A stretch of DNA of 64,000 nucleotides, from contig PNAG01000002.1 in the NCBI GenBank assembly GCA_003169845.1, positions 372,001 to 436,000 on the forward strand. Reading direction: 5' to 3'. Below are positions 1-9,378 of the stretch, piece by piece. Positions within the stretch are counted from its first letter, which is position 1; every line of letters begins with the position of its first letter. The position numbers and the translations under genes were made by a program. The DNA is from Candidatus Dormiibacterota bacterium (GTDB taxonomy: Bacteria > Chloroflexota > Dormibacteria > Dormibacterales > Dormibacteraceae). Below the pieces are notes generated by a model. It was not told the origin of the DNA and searched no databases. It saw only the letters and a list, made by a program, of their open reading frames with translations.

Positions 1-1
1 C

Positions 2-460
2 AAGCTCGACTGGCTGGCCGCGGGGCTGGCGACCGAAGGCGAAAACTCGAACTGCCCGCGCGGGGGCGAGGCGTCCCGCAAAGACGTGGTCGCCTGCGGT
101 TTGAAGGACCGCCTGGGCGACGTCCGCGATCGCGCGAGGGAGGCCGGCTGGGACGTGGCGGTGGTCGTCGACAGAGAGCGAATCGTGCTCGGGCTGCTGA
201 GGTCGAAGCAGCTGGAGATGGATCCCAACCTGGCGGTCGAGCAGGCCATGCGCCCGGGCCCCAGCACGTTTCGACCTTACGTGTCGACCAAGGAGATGGC
301 CGACCACATGGTCGAGCACAGCCTGGACAGCGCTCCGATCACGACCTCCGACGGCAAGCTCGTCGGCGTGCTGTTCAAGTCAGAGGCCGTCCGCCTGGCG
401 GCTGACCGCGCTGCATGCGCGCGAAAGCTCATCACGCTCGAGCCGCCTGGCGAGACATAA
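2..460 (+). CDS. Rhodanese-CBS domain protein, 5' partial
   Basis: The frame is open to the left edge of the window, so the start lies upstream. The first residues (KLDWLAAGLATEG) look like the C-terminal end of a rhodanese domain. About 125 residues of paired CBS motifs follow: GWDVAVVVDRERIVLGLL, an EQAMRPGPSTFRPYVS linker typical of CBS pairs, then SAPITTSDGKLVGVLF. CBS pairs bind adenine nucleotides, and rhodanese-CBS fusions are usually annotated as sulfurtransferase-like sensors with no defined substrate. It converges on histidine kinase 1. The domain call is firm; the function is not. Confidence 0.8.
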   Translation, partial: KLDWLAAGLATEGENSNCPRGGEASRKDVVACGLKDRLGDVRDRAREAGWDVAVVVDRERIVLGLLRSKQLEMDPNLAVEQAMRPGPSTFRPYVSTKEMADHMVEHSLDSAPITTSDGKLVGVLFKSEAVRLAADRAACARKLITLEPPGET

Positions 461-479
461 CGAAGCGGTCTCCGAGGCC

Positions 480-2639
480 TCAGACCGGTAACGCGACAGG
501 AACTTTCTGGTCCAGGTGGTCGTGGGCCGCGGACTCGTTGGATTGCATGGGCACCGAGAAGTGGAACTCTGAGCCCACCCCCGCCTTGCTCTCGAACCAG
601 ATCCGGCCACCGTGCATCTCGACAATCTGTCTGGCCATCGGCAGCCCGAGGCCGGTGCCCATGACCTTGGTCGTCGGGTTGTTCGCGCTCCACTGGTAGC
701 GCGCGAACAGCTGGTCGTCAAAGTCCGCAGGCATGCCGGTGCCGTGATCTTTGACCCCAACCACCACCTGCCCCGGCTCTACGTGGCCCGACACGACGAT
801 CTCACCGCCCGAAGGCGAGTACCGGACGGCGTTGTCCAGGAGGATCTGGAGCAGCTGGGCGAGCCTCGCGGCGTCCGCGGCGATCCACGGGAGGTCGCGC
901 TCGAGGTCGGTCGTGATCGAGTGATGCCCATCGGACGCTCTGGCGCGCGCCACTGCGACTTCAATGGCGGCGTGGATGTCGATCGGCGCCCGGTGGACTT
1001 CGACCTTGTCTGCATCGATCTGGTCCAGGTCAAGCATCCTGTCCAGCAGCTCGTCGAGACGGTGCGCGTCGTCGTAGATGTCGTTGGCAGAGGCTTTGAC
1101 CGTGGCCAGGTCCAGGTCTTCCGCATCTCGCATCAGCTCACTGAAGCCCTGGATTCCGACCAGCGCGGTCCGGAACGAGTGGCTGACCATGGTCAGGAAC
1201 TCGCTCTTCAAGCGGTTCAGCCGCTCGAGCACGTTGAGGTTGGCGACGGCGGCCACCTCGGCCTCGTGCCGCGCGGTCGTGTCGTTGAACATGGCGATGA
1301 AATAGTCGACGCCGCCGCCTGACTTGTGGACGGCCGTCGCGCTCCAGTGCAGCCAGATGCTCTTGCCGTCACCGCGCAAGACCTTGGTTTCCGACTCGAT
1401 CGAGCTTGACGAACCGTCCGACAGGGAACGGAACTGTTCGGCCGCACGCGCCATCTCTTCGGGTGGCAAGGACGAGCTCAGAGATGCGCCGACGATCTGA
1501 TCCTCGGACGTGTGCACGAGCTCGGCGAATCTAGGGTTGGCCTGGATGATCGTCATGTCCAGACCGATCCGAACCACGCCGAGCGGGGCGTAAAGGATGA
1601 TTTCCCTGAGGGTTGCGGCGTACTCCTCGGTCTTGATCAGCAGCGACCTGGACTCGTTGTGCGCGTAGACCTGGCTGATCATCACCAGGATCGCAATGGC
1701 GCCGAGGATGAATGTTCGTACCGGGCCGATCGTGGACCCGGTGAGTGCCATCCCGACGGCAGTCAGCCCAACGAACAGGATCGCCACCCACGGCAAGGCG
1801 AGCTGCCAGATATCGATCGCATCGTCTTCGACGTTTTCGCGTGGTGCGCCGGCCGGCCACAGCGCCGCCAGCCCGATCATCAGGTAGCCGGCCACCCAAC
1901 CGACGTCGAGCACGCTGCCGACTGTGCCGTACGCGCCACTTGCCGTGAGGTATGCGAAGGCACTGTCGGCGAGCGAGTTGGCTGCCAGGCCGCCGAGGAG
2001 GAGAAGCAGCCGGCCGTGCGCCTCATCCCTGGCCCGGCGAATGGCCAGCACGAGGATCGTGCCAATGATGATGTCGCCGAGGGGATAGGCGACGCTGACG
2101 ATCGTCTCGAGCAGCGGACCCGTGGTGTCTTCGACCACGCTCTTGAGTCCGAGTGTCCAGCTCACGAAGAACAGCGCGAGAAGAATGATTGCCCCGTCCA
2201 GCCACAGCCGGAACCTGGTTGACGTGCCCCTCGCAGGCGAGAAGAAGATGAGGATCCCGGCGGCGGCCAAGGGGATCGCTCCCAGGAAGCCGGCGTCGGC
2301 GGCAGAAGGAAACGGCACGCTGATGCCCATACCGACCTCGTAGACCGACCAGACGATCTCGCCGGCGCACCACGTGGCTGCGGAAGCTGCAAGCAGGCTC
2401 CAGCCAAGACGCTGCCGTCGGAGCGTTCGTCGCGCAGCAAGGCTGCACAAGACGGCCGCCACAAATGCTGCGACACCCTCGCCGATATCGTCGAAAGCGG
2501 TTATCCCTCGATCGCCCCCGATCCTCAGCTCCACCCACGCGACAAAGCCGACCACCACCATGGTGGTGGCCGCCGCCGCCCAGAAAAAGACCTTGTAATC
2601 CCGAGCTCCGCTCCACGGCGCTCGCCACCCGATGCTCAA
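480..2639 (-). CDS. Membrane histidine kinase 1, PAS-HisKA-HATPase
   Basis: 719 residues. The N-terminal ~330 residues hold about eight hydrophobic segments with conserved stretches such as EIVWSVYEVGMGISVPFPS and GSVLDVGWVAGYLMIGLA. A PAS-like domain (APLGVVRIGLDMTIIQANP) precedes the dimerisation helix, then an N box (LLDNAVRYSPSGG), DHGTGM and GTGLGL. The phospho-acceptor is near residue 487, in HSFRTALVG; the canonical HEFRTPL has lost both Glu and Pro. It is a paralogue of the kinase at 18191-20401 with the same membrane module. No response regulator is adjacent, so it is an orphan. Start is TTG at 2639, preceded by GATAAA and GGAG. Confidence 0.85.
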   Translation of the reverse strand: MSIGWRAPWSGARDYKVFFWAAAATTMVVVGFVAWVELRIGGDRGITAFDDIGEGVAAFVAAVLCSLAARRTLRRQRLGWSLLAASAATWCAGEIVWSVYEVGMGISVPFPSAADAGFLGAIPLAAAGILIFFSPARGTSTRFRLWLDGAIILLALFFVSWTLGLKSVVEDTTGPLLETIVSVAYPLGDIIIGTILVLAIRRARDEAHGRLLLLLGGLAANSLADSAFAYLTASGAYGTVGSVLDVGWVAGYLMIGLAALWPAGAPRENVEDDAIDIWQLALPWVAILFVGLTAVGMALTGSTIGPVRTFILGAIAILVMISQVYAHNESRSLLIKTEEYAATLREIILYAPLGVVRIGLDMTIIQANPRFAELVHTSEDQIVGASLSSSLPPEEMARAAEQFRSLSDGSSSSIESETKVLRGDGKSIWLHWSATAVHKSGGGVDYFIAMFNDTTARHEAEVAAVANLNVLERLNRLKSEFLTMVSHSFRTALVGIQGFSELMRDAEDLDLATVKASANDIYDDAHRLDELLDRMLDLDQIDADKVEVHRAPIDIHAAIEVAVARARASDGHHSITTDLERDLPWIAADAARLAQLLQILLDNAVRYSPSGGEIVVSGHVEPGQVVVGVKDHGTGMPADFDDQLFARYQWSANNPTTKVMGTGLGLPMARQIVEMHGGRIWFESKAGVGSEFHFSVPMQSNESAAHDHLDQKVPVALPV

Positions 2640-2735
2640 CTCCGTTTATCCGAACTCAGCGTCGCATCAGGTTCGCCTTTGGTCGCCGTGCCGTCGGCTG
2701 GGGACTCGCCCCTCCGTTCATATGGGCTCCTTAGC

Positions 2736-2741
2736 TAATGT
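2736..2741 (+). promoter_or_regulatory. -10 element for gnd, leaderless type
   Basis: TAATGT lies 6 nt before the ATG at 2748, the same TANNNT-N6-start layout as other genes in the window. No good -35 is visible. It decides between the GTG at 2742 and the ATG at 2748 in favour of the ATG. Confidence 0.6.
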
Positions 2742-2747
2742 GTGGTC

Positions 2748-4184
2748 ATGCCTGAGCACGAGATCGGGGTGGTCGGCCTGGCCACGATGGGCGAGAACCT
2801 GGCGCGCAACCTCGCGTCGCACGGCGCGCGCGTCGTGGTCTACAACCGAACCCGCAAGCGCACTGACGACTTTATGGCCGCGCATTCGGCCGACGGTGAC
2901 TTCCGCCCTGCCGGCTCGTTGGAGGAGATGGCGCGGATCCTCAAGCCGCCGCGCGCGATCCTTCTAATGGTCAAAGCCGGATCTGCGGTCGACGAGGCGA
3001 TCGATTCTCTCTCGAAGGTGCTGGAGCCTGGTGACACGATCGTCGACGGCGGCAACTCCCTCTTTCACGACACGCGGCGCCGGGCGGCGGCCATGGAGCA
3101 GGCCGGCCTGGGGTTCATCGGGGCCGGCGTATCAGGCGGGGAGGAGGGCGCCCTGCTGGGACCGAGCATCATGCCCGGCGGCACGCGCGCGTCCTATGAG
3201 CGCGTCGCGGAGATGCTGACGGCTATCTCCGCCAAGGTCGATGGCACACCGTGCTGCACGTACATCGGACCGGACGGAGCCGGTCACTTCGTGAAGATGG
3301 TGCACAACGGGATCGAGTACGCCGACATCCAGCTGATCGCCGAGACATATGACTTCCTGCGCCAGGCGCTGGGCATGGCACCCGCCGAGCTGGCGGCGGT
3401 GTTTCGCGAGTGGAACCAGGGCGAGCTGCAGTCCTACCTGATCGAGATCACGGCCAACGTGCTGGCCAAGGACGATGGCGGGACCGGGCCGGCCCTCGTG
3501 GACGCGATCGTCGACCAGGCTGAGCAAAAGGGCACCGGGCGATGGACCAGCGAATCGGCCCTGGAGCTCGGCGTGCCGCTGACCGGCATCACCGAAGCGG
3601 TATTCGCGCGCATCCTGTCGAGCCAGAAGGCGCAGCGGATCAAGGCCGCAAACCTGTTGGCTGGGCCTACCGGACGCGGTTCTGCCAAACCCAATCCTGG
3701 CCTGGTAGATGACGTGCGCGAGGCGCTCTACGCGTCGAAGATCGTCGCCTATGCGCAGGGCTTCGAGCACCTGCATGCAGGATCGAAAGAGTACGGATGG
3801 GACCTCGATCTCGGCGCGCTCGCGACGATCTGGAGAGGCGGCTGCATCATCCGGGCGCAGTTTCTCGACCGGATCAAGGATGCTTACGCCGAGTCTCCGG
3901 ACCTGCCGAATCTCATGCTCGCCCCGTTCTTCCAGCAGGCGCTCGCCTCGGCGCAGAAGCCATGGCGCTCGGTCGTAAAGCAGGCGGTGGACCAGGGCGT
4001 GCCCATCCCGGCTTTTGCCTCATCGCTGGCGTACTACGACGGCTATCGCCGGGCGCGCGGCCCAGCCAACCTGATCCAGGGCTTGCGCGACTACTTCGGC
4101 GCTCACACCTACCACCGCACGGACCGCGAGGGCGCGTACCACACCCGCTGGGCGCAGGATGGTTCGGAGGTTCGTACAGACTAG
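2748..4184 (+). CDS. gnd: 6-phosphogluconate dehydrogenase (decarboxylating)
   Basis: 478 residues, full length for the long 6PGDH class. It oxidatively decarboxylates 6-phosphogluconate to ribulose 5-phosphate with NADP in the pentose phosphate pathway, in the cytosol. Visible marks are the N-terminal Rossmann motif GVVGLATMGENLARNLASHG, the GGN turn at DGGNSLFHDT, the substrate segment MVHNGIEYADIQLIAE containing the catalytic Lys-His region, and the C-terminal WRGGCIIRAQFL block. The ATG at 2748 is preferred over GTG 2742 because of the -10 spacing. Its stop overlaps the convergent topoisomerase stop as CTAG. Confidence 0.95.
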   Translation: MPEHEIGVVGLATMGENLARNLASHGARVVVYNRTRKRTDDFMAAHSADGDFRPAGSLEEMARILKPPRAILLMVKAGSAVDEAIDSLSKVLEPGDTIVDGGNSLFHDTRRRAAAMEQAGLGFIGAGVSGGEEGALLGPSIMPGGTRASYERVAEMLTAISAKVDGTPCCTYIGPDGAGHFVKMVHNGIEYADIQLIAETYDFLRQALGMAPAELAAVFREWNQGELQSYLIEITANVLAKDDGGTGPALVDAIVDQAEQKGTGRWTSESALELGVPLTGITEAVFARILSSQKAQRIKAANLLAGPTGRGSAKPNPGLVDDVREALYASKIVAYAQGFEHLHAGSKEYGWDLDLGALATIWRGGCIIRAQFLDRIKDAYAESPDLPNLMLAPFFQQALASAQKPWRSVVKQAVDQGVPIPAFASSLAYYDGYRRARGPANLIQGLRDYFGAHTYHRTDREGAYHTRWAQDGSEVRTD

Positions 4185-5260
4185 GCGACTTTCGCTCGCA
4201 CTCTCCGTTTCAGCAGGGCGAGGACGGCCACCTCGTCGGTTTTGAGGTTTCGGTACGCCTTGCTCGACACGACGCTCAGGATGCTCTCGAGCGACCCGTC
4301 CATATAAGTGTCGATCACCCTCGGGTGGACGTACGAGCGGCGGCATACGGCGCGCGTATGTCCGAGCCTTCGTGCGACGCTGTCGATCGCCGCCACTACG
4401 TTGCGTTTGGCCTCCGCATCGGACTCGAAAGCCGCGACATCGCGTAGAGCGCAGGTGGCCAGGACGGTGGCTGACCACGTGCGGTAGTCCTTCGCCGTGT
4501 AATCCTCGCCGCTTATCTCCTGCAGGTACTGGTTGACGTCATCCGAATGGACCGTGCGACGTTCGCCGTCGGCGCCGATGTACTGGAACAGCATCTGGCC
4601 AGGCAGCTCCTCGCATCGCTTGACCACGCGCGCAACACGCCGATTTGTGACGCCAACCTCTATCTCGCGCCCGCTCTTGCCCATGAAAAGGAATCGCACG
4701 GTCGATCCGGTGACCGTCACGTGCCGGTCGCGAAGGGTGGTGAGACCGAATGACCCGTTCTCACGCGCGTACTCCTCGTTGCCGATCCGGGCGTAGGTCA
4801 TCTCGAGCAACCTCACGATGGTCGCGACCACCTTCTCGCGCGGCAGGCCGGGCTGCCCCAGGTCACGGGCGACGCGGCGTCTGATTCGTGGCAGCGCGCG
4901 GGCGAAGCCGACCATGCGCGAGAACTTGTCGGCGTCTCGAACCTCGCGCCAGGTTGCGTGGTAGATGCGCTGCTTGCGGCCCCGGGCGTCGCGGCCGGTG
5001 GCCTGAAGATGACCTCGTGGCCGCGTAGAGATCCAGACTTCCTTCCAGGCCGGTGGGATGACGATGCCGGCAATCCTCTCCAATGTGGCCCGATCCCTCA
5101 CCCGCTTGCCGTCCGGGCCGAAGTAGATGAAGTCCTTTCCCTTGCGTATGCGACGTATGCCGGGCTCGACGTCGGAGGCATATACCAGCCCGGCTTCAGC
5201 CGCCTCGGGCGGCCGGACCTTCAGGCCGCGTGCGGTGGTGTTGCTCCCGGACCGTCTCAT
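4181..5260 (-). CDS. DNA topoisomerase IB (poxvirus-like)
   Basis: 359 residues, usual for bacterial poxvirus-type topoisomerase IB, which relaxes supercoils by a transient 3'-phosphotyrosyl bond. The N-terminal domain has GIRRIRKGKDFIYFGPDGK and IPPAWKEVWI. The catalytic core shows YARIGNEEYARENGSFGLTTL, the Lys-containing FLFMGKSGREIEV, the Arg in KDYRTWSATV, and the active-site Tyr in RSYVHPRVIDTY. It shares the ATG region with the small ORF at 5257-5400 (4-bp overlap), so the two may be co-transcribed. Such enzymes are an accessory in bacteria. Confidence 0.93.
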   Translation of the reverse strand: MRRSGSNTTARGLKVRPPEAAEAGLVYASDVEPGIRRIRKGKDFIYFGPDGKRVRDRATLERIAGIVIPPAWKEVWISTRPRGHLQATGRDARGRKQRIYHATWREVRDADKFSRMVGFARALPRIRRRVARDLGQPGLPREKVVATIVRLLEMTYARIGNEEYARENGSFGLTTLRDRHVTVTGSTVRFLFMGKSGREIEVGVTNRRVARVVKRCEELPGQMLFQYIGADGERRTVHSDDVNQYLQEISGEDYTAKDYRTWSATVLATCALRDVAAFESDAEAKRNVVAAIDSVARRLGHTRAVCRRSYVHPRVIDTYMDGSLESILSVVSSKAYRNLKTDEVAVLALLKRRVRAKVA

Positions 5261-5400
5261 GCCGGCTGGATAGCCAAGGACAGGCTACGCTTGCGCGCCC
5301 AGAGGCGAGCCACCAGTTCTTCGCGGGGCGTCTGCTCGTCACAGGCGAGGCCGAGGCGCCAGACGCCGGCCTGGACCAGCATCAGCTCGTATTCGCTCAT
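5257..5400 (-). CDS. Small hypothetical protein, 47 aa
   Basis: An ATG-started frame beginning MSEYELMLVQAGVWRLGL and ending just inside the topoisomerase start with a 4-bp overlap. It fills the gap between kbl and the topoisomerase on the same strand. It has no signal peptide or recognisable motif and I know no family for it. Its best support is the stop-start overlap, which is common for translationally coupled genes here; it could equally be a chance ORF in high-GC DNA. Confidence 0.35.
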   Translation of the reverse strand: MSEYELMLVQAGVWRLGLACDEQTPREELVARLWARKRSLSLAIQPA

Positions 5401-5426
5401 CACCCCAAAAACGCGCGCCGCAGGCG

Positions 5427-6608
5427 CTACTTTGCGACGGCCTCCCGTGTCTCGACGAAGGCTTCGACTGCCCATTCGAGCTCCGCTGTCGAGTGCGCGG
5501 CGGACACCTGCGTCCTGATCCGGGCCTTGCCCTGCGGCACGACGGGGTAGGAGAAGCTGACGACGTACACGCCTTTTTCGAGCATTACCTCTGCCATCCG
5601 CGCGGCCAGGGTCGCGTCGCCCACCATCACCGGAACTATGGGGTGGTCGCCGGGCAGGATGTCGAAGCCCGCGGCGGTCATCTGCCTGCGGAAGAAGGCC
5701 GTGTTGTCGCGTAGTCGCTGGCGCAGCTCGCCCGCCGATCGGATCAGCTCGAGCACCTTCACGCTCGCCGCCGCGATGGCCGGCGCGACCGAGTTTGAGA
5801 ATAGGTAAGGTCGCGAGCGTTGCCGGAGCATGGCGACCAGCTCTTTGCGCCCGGAGACGTAGCCGCCGCTCGCCCCTCCCAGCGCCTTGCCCAGCGTCCC
5901 GCTGATCGCGTCGATCCTGCCCATCACGCCGTGGTGCTCGTGGGTGCCTCGGCCGCCCTCGCCCATGAAGCCGACGGCATGAGAGTCGTCGACCATCACG
6001 AGCGCGTCGTGGCGCTCGGCGAGCTCGCAGATCTCGGGCAAGGGCGCCAGGTAGCCGTCCATCGAGAAAACCCCGTCGGTGACCACCATCCGGAAGCGGG
6101 CGTCCGCGCTGCTCTCGAGCTGGCGTTCCAGGTCTTCCATGTCGCGGTTCACGTAGCGCAGGCGCTTTGCCTTGCACAGCCGGATCCCGTCGATGATGCT
6201 CGCGTGGTTGAGCGCGTCCGAGATGACCGCATCGCGCTCGTCCAGGAGAGCCTCGAAGATCCCGCCGTTCGCGTCGAAGCAGGATGAATAGAGGATGGTG
6301 TCCTCGGTGCCCAGGAAATCGGTGAGCGCCGCCTCGAGCTCCTTGTGGATCTCCTGTGTGCCGCAGATGAAGCGGACGGACGCCATGCCGTATCCCCAGC
6401 GGTCAAGCGCTTCTTTCGCTGCCGCGACGACGTCCGGGTGGTCGGCCAGGCCAAGGTAGTTGTTGGCGCATAGATTGAGGACGTCACGGTCCATCACGCT
6501 GACGACCGAACCCTGAGGTCCCATCAGCACGCGTTCTTGTTTCTCCAACCCCGCCTTGCGGATCTCGTCGAGCTGGCTCACCAGGTGCGATCGCATGTTG
6601 TCGAACAT
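5427..6608 (-). CDS. kbl: Glycine C-acetyltransferase (2-amino-3-ketobutyrate CoA ligase)
   Basis: 393 residues, normal for Kbl, a fold-type I PLP enzyme of the alpha-oxoamine synthase family. It splits 2-amino-3-ketobutyrate with CoA into glycine and acetyl-CoA. Visible motifs are [13 protein letters not shown] near the N-terminus, [29 protein letters not shown], and the PLP-lysine segment [18 protein letters not shown]. It lies 12 bp downstream of tdh on the same strand, so the two form the classic threonine-to-glycine operon. The neighbour makes this assignment stronger than for the related 8-amino-7-oxononanoate synthases. Confidence 0.95.
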   Translation of the reverse strand: MFDNMRSHLVSQLDEIRKAGLEKQERVLMGPQGSVVSVMDRDVLNLCANNYLGLADHPDVVAAAKEALDRWGYGMASVRFICGTQEIHKELEAALTDFLGTEDTILYSSCFDANGGIFEALLDERDAVISDALNHASIIDGIRLCKAKRLRYVNRDMEDLERQLESSADARFRMVVTDGVFSMDGYLAPLPEICELAERHDALVMVDDSHAVGFMGEGGRGTHEHHGVMGRIDAISGTLGKALGGASGGYVSGRKELVAMLRQRSRPYLFSNSVAPAIAAASVKVLELIRSAGELRQRLRDNTAFFRRQMTAAGFDILPGDHPIVPVMVGDATLAARMAEVMLEKGVYVVSFSYPVVPQGKARIRTQVSAAHSTAELEWAVEAFVETREAVAK

Positions 6609-6620
6609 CTCAATCCTCCG

Positions 6621-7652
6621 TTAGGCCGCGGTCCAGTCGAGCACGACCTTGCCGCAGCGGCCGGAGTGAGCCACGGCGAAGGCCTCTTCGAACTGGTGAT
6701 AGGGGAAGCGGTGAGTGATGACCGGCGAGATGTCGAGGCCCGTCTGCGTGAAGACGGACATCTGGTACCAGGTCTCGAAGATCTGGCGGCCGTAGACACC
6801 TTTCACGGTGAGCATCTTGAACACGACCTGCGACCAATCGATGGGGAACTCGTGGTCCGGCAGCCCGAGCATGGCAACGCGTCCGCCGTGCGCCATGTTC
6901 GCGATCATGTCGCGCAGCGCGCTCGCCTGGCCTGACATCTCGAACCCGACGTCGAACCCCTCTTTCATGCCCAGCTCTTCCTGCACCTGCGCAAGGGTCG
7001 TGGTACGCACGTCGACCGCACGTGTAACGCCGACCTTGCGGGCCAGCTCGAGCCGGTAATCGCTGACATCGGTGATTACGACGTAGCGCGCACCGTTGTG
7101 GCGCGCAACCAGTGCCGCCATGATCCCGATCGGGCCCGCGCCCGTGACCAGCACGTCCTCGGCGACCACGCGGAACTGGGTCGCCGTGTGGACGGCGTTG
7201 CCGAACGGGTCGAAGATGGCCGCCACGTCGAGGTCGATCCGGGTCAGGTGCGGCCAGAGGTTGATGGCCGGCATGACAATCAGCTCCGCAAACGCACCGT
7301 CGCGCTGCACGCCGATGCCGACGGTGTTTGCGCAGAGCGCGCGGCGACCGGCCATGCAGTTTCGGCAGCGCCCGCACACGATGTGCCCCTCGGCCCCCAC
7401 GATCTCGCCCGGATAGACCGAGGCGACGCCTTCTCCCAGCAGCAACACCTCACCCACGAACTCGTGTCCGACCACGAGGGGCGGATGGACGGTCGACTGC
7501 GCCCATTCGTTCCAGCTCTCGATGTGGAGGTCCGTGCCGCAGATGCCAGTCCGCAGGACGCGAATGAGCACCTCACCGGGGCCTGGTGTCGGATCCGGGA
7601 CCTCTTGCAGCCACAGGCCCGGCGCCGCCTTCGCTTTGACCAGCGCCTTCAC
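6621..7652 (-). CDS. tdh: L-threonine 3-dehydrogenase
   Basis: 343 residues, matching the ~341 of E. coli Tdh. This zinc medium-chain dehydrogenase oxidises threonine to 2-amino-3-ketobutyrate with NAD. It shows the catalytic zinc ligands in GICGTDLHI and [10 protein letters not shown], the structural zinc cysteines in [15 protein letters not shown], and a [12 protein letters not shown]ossmann turn. The open frame extends far upstream, but a family-like N-terminus ([14 protein letters not shown]) begins at GTG 7652, preceded 6 nt upstream by a TATCCT -10 element. That indicates a leaderless start. kbl follows in the operon. Confidence 0.95.
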   Translation of the reverse strand: MKALVKAKAAPGLWLQEVPDPTPGPGEVLIRVLRTGICGTDLHIESWNEWAQSTVHPPLVVGHEFVGEVLLLGEGVASVYPGEIVGAEGHIVCGRCRNCMAGRRALCANTVGIGVQRDGAFAELIVMPAINLWPHLTRIDLDVAAIFDPFGNAVHTATQFRVVAEDVLVTGAGPIGIMAALVARHNGARYVVITDVSDYRLELARKVGVTRAVDVRTTTLAQVQEELGMKEGFDVGFEMSGQASALRDMIANMAHGGRVAMLGLPDHEFPIDWSQVVFKMLTVKGVYGRQIFETWYQMSVFTQTGLDISPVITHRFPYHQFEEAFAVAHSGRCGKVVLDWTAA

Positions 7653-7658
7653 TCCGGC

Positions 7659-7664
7659 AGGATA
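7659..7664 (-). promoter_or_regulatory. -10 element for tdh-kbl, leaderless type
   Basis: On the minus strand TATCCT sits 6 nt before the GTG at 7652. This matches the window-wide TANNNT pattern and fixes the tdh start. The divergent dacA-like gene has its own -10 element at 7727-7732, so this is a compact divergent promoter region. Confidence 0.6.
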
Positions 7665-7726
7665 GCCGTCCTCGGCCTGCGTCCTGACCCTGACGCGCCG
7701 AATCGCAGCCGGAATCGATGGTTCGT

Positions 7727-7732
7727 TATGTT
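7727..7732 (+). promoter_or_regulatory. -10 element for the D,D-carboxypeptidase gene
   Basis: TATGTT lies 7 nt before the ATG at 7740. This favours 7740 over the in-frame ATG at 7728, which would fall inside the promoter element. Confidence 0.5.
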
Positions 7733-7739
7733 TCCAGGT

Positions 7740-8936
7740 ATGCGGCTTCGGATTGGGATCATCCTCTTGCTCGTAGTGATCGGCCTGGCGACCTGGAACT
7801 ACCTCCGTCCGATTCCCGGCGTAGCCGCCACCGGCTCGCCTCCCGCCAGCGAGGTGATCGCCGGCACGCCGCCCGCGATGCCCTGGCCGAGCCGCGGTTC
7901 GGCCGCGGTCGGTGTCCAGAACCTCGGCTTCATTGGCAGCTCGGGGAATGAGCAGGCCATTCCGGCCGCCAGCGTCACCAAGGTCATGACCGCGTTGGTG
8001 ATCCTCGAGGACAAGCCGCTGAAGATAAACGATCCAGGCCCCACGATCACCATCACAGACATCGACGTCCAGTCTTATAACGCCGATGTTGCGGACAGGG
8101 AGTCTGTGGCAGCGGTGCAAGCCGGCGAACAGATCACGGAGTTCCAGGCCCTGGAGGGGATGTTGATCCCATCCGCCAACAACCTGGCTGAAACGCTGGC
8201 CCGCTGGGATGCGGGTTCGATCGATTCATTCGTCGCCAAGATGAATGCCCGCGCGCTGGCGCTGCACCTGACCCACACCAGGTTTGCGGACACCAGCGGC
8301 GCCAATCCCGCCAGCGTCAGCACGCCGACGGACCTCATGTCGCTCGGCATGTCCGCGATGCAGCAGGAGGTGTTTGCGCAGGTTGTCGGCATGGGGTCGG
8401 CCGACATTCCCGTGGCGGGCACCGTCTACAACGTCGACGGCGTCCTCGGGCAGAGCGGAATCATCGGCATCAAAACCGGCTCCGGACTGAATACGGGCGC
8501 GAACTTCCTGTTCGCGTCGCAGATCTCCGTGGACGGGGTGCCGATCACGTTCTACGGCTGCGTGATGGGCCAACCAACCCTCGCGGACACGTTCGCCGCG
8601 GCCAAGACCCTGATCGGCGCGATGGAGGCGGCCCTCCACGTGCGCAAGGTCATCGTGCGCAACCAGACGGTTGCCACCTACATCACTCCATGGGGCGCGC
8701 AAACGGACCTGGTCTCGTCGGTCGACGTCGAGCTCATCGAGTGGCCGGGCATGGTGCTGCGACAGCGTCTCGACGCGCGCACGCTCGTACTCGACAAGCC
8801 CCTCCCGGCCGGCACGCAAGAAGGCACCGAGCACATGGTGCTTGGTGGCTACAACCTCGACATCCCGCTGGTCACTGCCGACCCCATGTACCCGCCCGGT
8901 CGATTCTGGCGCCTGACCCGCCTGCCCAACCTATGA
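7740..8936 (+). CDS. D-alanyl-D-alanine carboxypeptidase, S11 family
   Basis: 398 residues. An N-terminal hydrophobic segment ([15 protein letters not shown]) anchors or exports it. The three penicillin-binding motifs are intact: SxxK in [10 protein letters not shown], SxN in IPSANN, and KTG in IGIKTGSG. Family members trim the terminal D-Ala from peptidoglycan stem peptides outside the membrane. The C-terminal ~110 residues form a separate region resembling the beta-rich tail of low-molecular-weight PBPs. It is divergent from tdh. The promoter element at 7727-7732 places the start at 7740, giving [10 protein letters not shown]. Confidence 0.9.
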   Translation: MRLRIGIILLLVVIGLATWNYLRPIPGVAATGSPPASEVIAGTPPAMPWPSRGSAAVGVQNLGFIGSSGNEQAIPAASVTKVMTALVILEDKPLKINDPGPTITITDIDVQSYNADVADRESVAAVQAGEQITEFQALEGMLIPSANNLAETLARWDAGSIDSFVAKMNARALALHLTHTRFADTSGANPASVSTPTDLMSLGMSAMQQEVFAQVVGMGSADIPVAGTVYNVDGVLGQSGIIGIKTGSGLNTGANFLFASQISVDGVPITFYGCVMGQPTLADTFAAAKTLIGAMEAALHVRKVIVRNQTVATYITPWGAQTDLVSSVDVELIEWPGMVLRQRLDARTLVLDKPLPAGTQEGTEHMVLGGYNLDIPLVTADPMYPPGRFWRLTRLPNL

Positions 8937-8964
8937 TCCAGGTGATCATCAGGAGGTACGGCGA

Positions 8965-9378
8965 ATGGCGAAGGTAAAAGGAGGCGGCACCAAGCAGTCA
9001 CCCTGGCAGCTGACGACGCCGAGCGGGTCGTCTGAGTACCAGATGTACAGGGACGAGTCGCTCGACCCGCCCGCGATCGTCTGCCTCGTGGGCAAGACCG
9101 AGCTCAGATACAACATGCGGGCGATCGAGGATCTCCATGCGATGCTCAAGAAGCACGGGGACTGGATGCCGCTTGGAAGCGCCGACGAGCAGAAGCCCGC
9201 GGCGGAGGGAACGGTCGAGGCATGGGGCAGGTCGCAGAAGAACCCGGTCGGGGGCTGGTACGGCCTCAAAAAGGGATTGCGCGGTCGGTTCGGGATGTAC
9301 ATGCCGCCACTCCTGGAGGCGCTGGGCCTGGCCGAGGTCGAGCACAATCCAAAGAACAACCGGATGCGGGCGCAATGA
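8965..9378 (+). CDS. Conserved hypothetical protein, 137 aa
   Basis: A soluble protein with many aromatic and Gly residues (GTVEAWGRSQKNPVGGWYGL, GRFGMYMPPLLEALGL). I recall it as a conserved family of unknown function in actinobacteria-like genomes, but I cannot name a DUF with certainty. It has a strong AGGAGG Shine-Dalgarno 8 nt before ATG. Its TGA overlaps the ATG of the SelW-like gene as ATGA, so the two are probably translationally coupled. It follows the carboxypeptidase by 28 bp and may be in the same operon. Confidence 0.85.
   Translation: MAKVKGGGTKQSPWQLTTPSGSSEYQMYRDESLDPPAIVCLVGKTELRYNMRAIEDLHAMLKKHGDWMPLGSADEQKPAAEGTVEAWGRSQKNPVGGWYGLKKGLRGRFGMYMPPLLEALGLAEVEHNPKNNRMRAQ

Noticed and set aside
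612..1322. A 236-codon plus-strand frame within kinase 1
   Set aside because: It is complementary to the conserved kinase core; its composition reflects codon shadowing.
3132..3776. A 214-codon minus-strand frame inside gnd
   Set aside because: It is a typical high-GC shadow of a real gene, without known motifs.
7098..7739. An N-terminal extension of the S11 peptidase of ~210 codons
   Set aside because: It overlaps tdh on the other strand, has no signal or family similarity, and the membrane anchor plus -10 element place the start at 7740.
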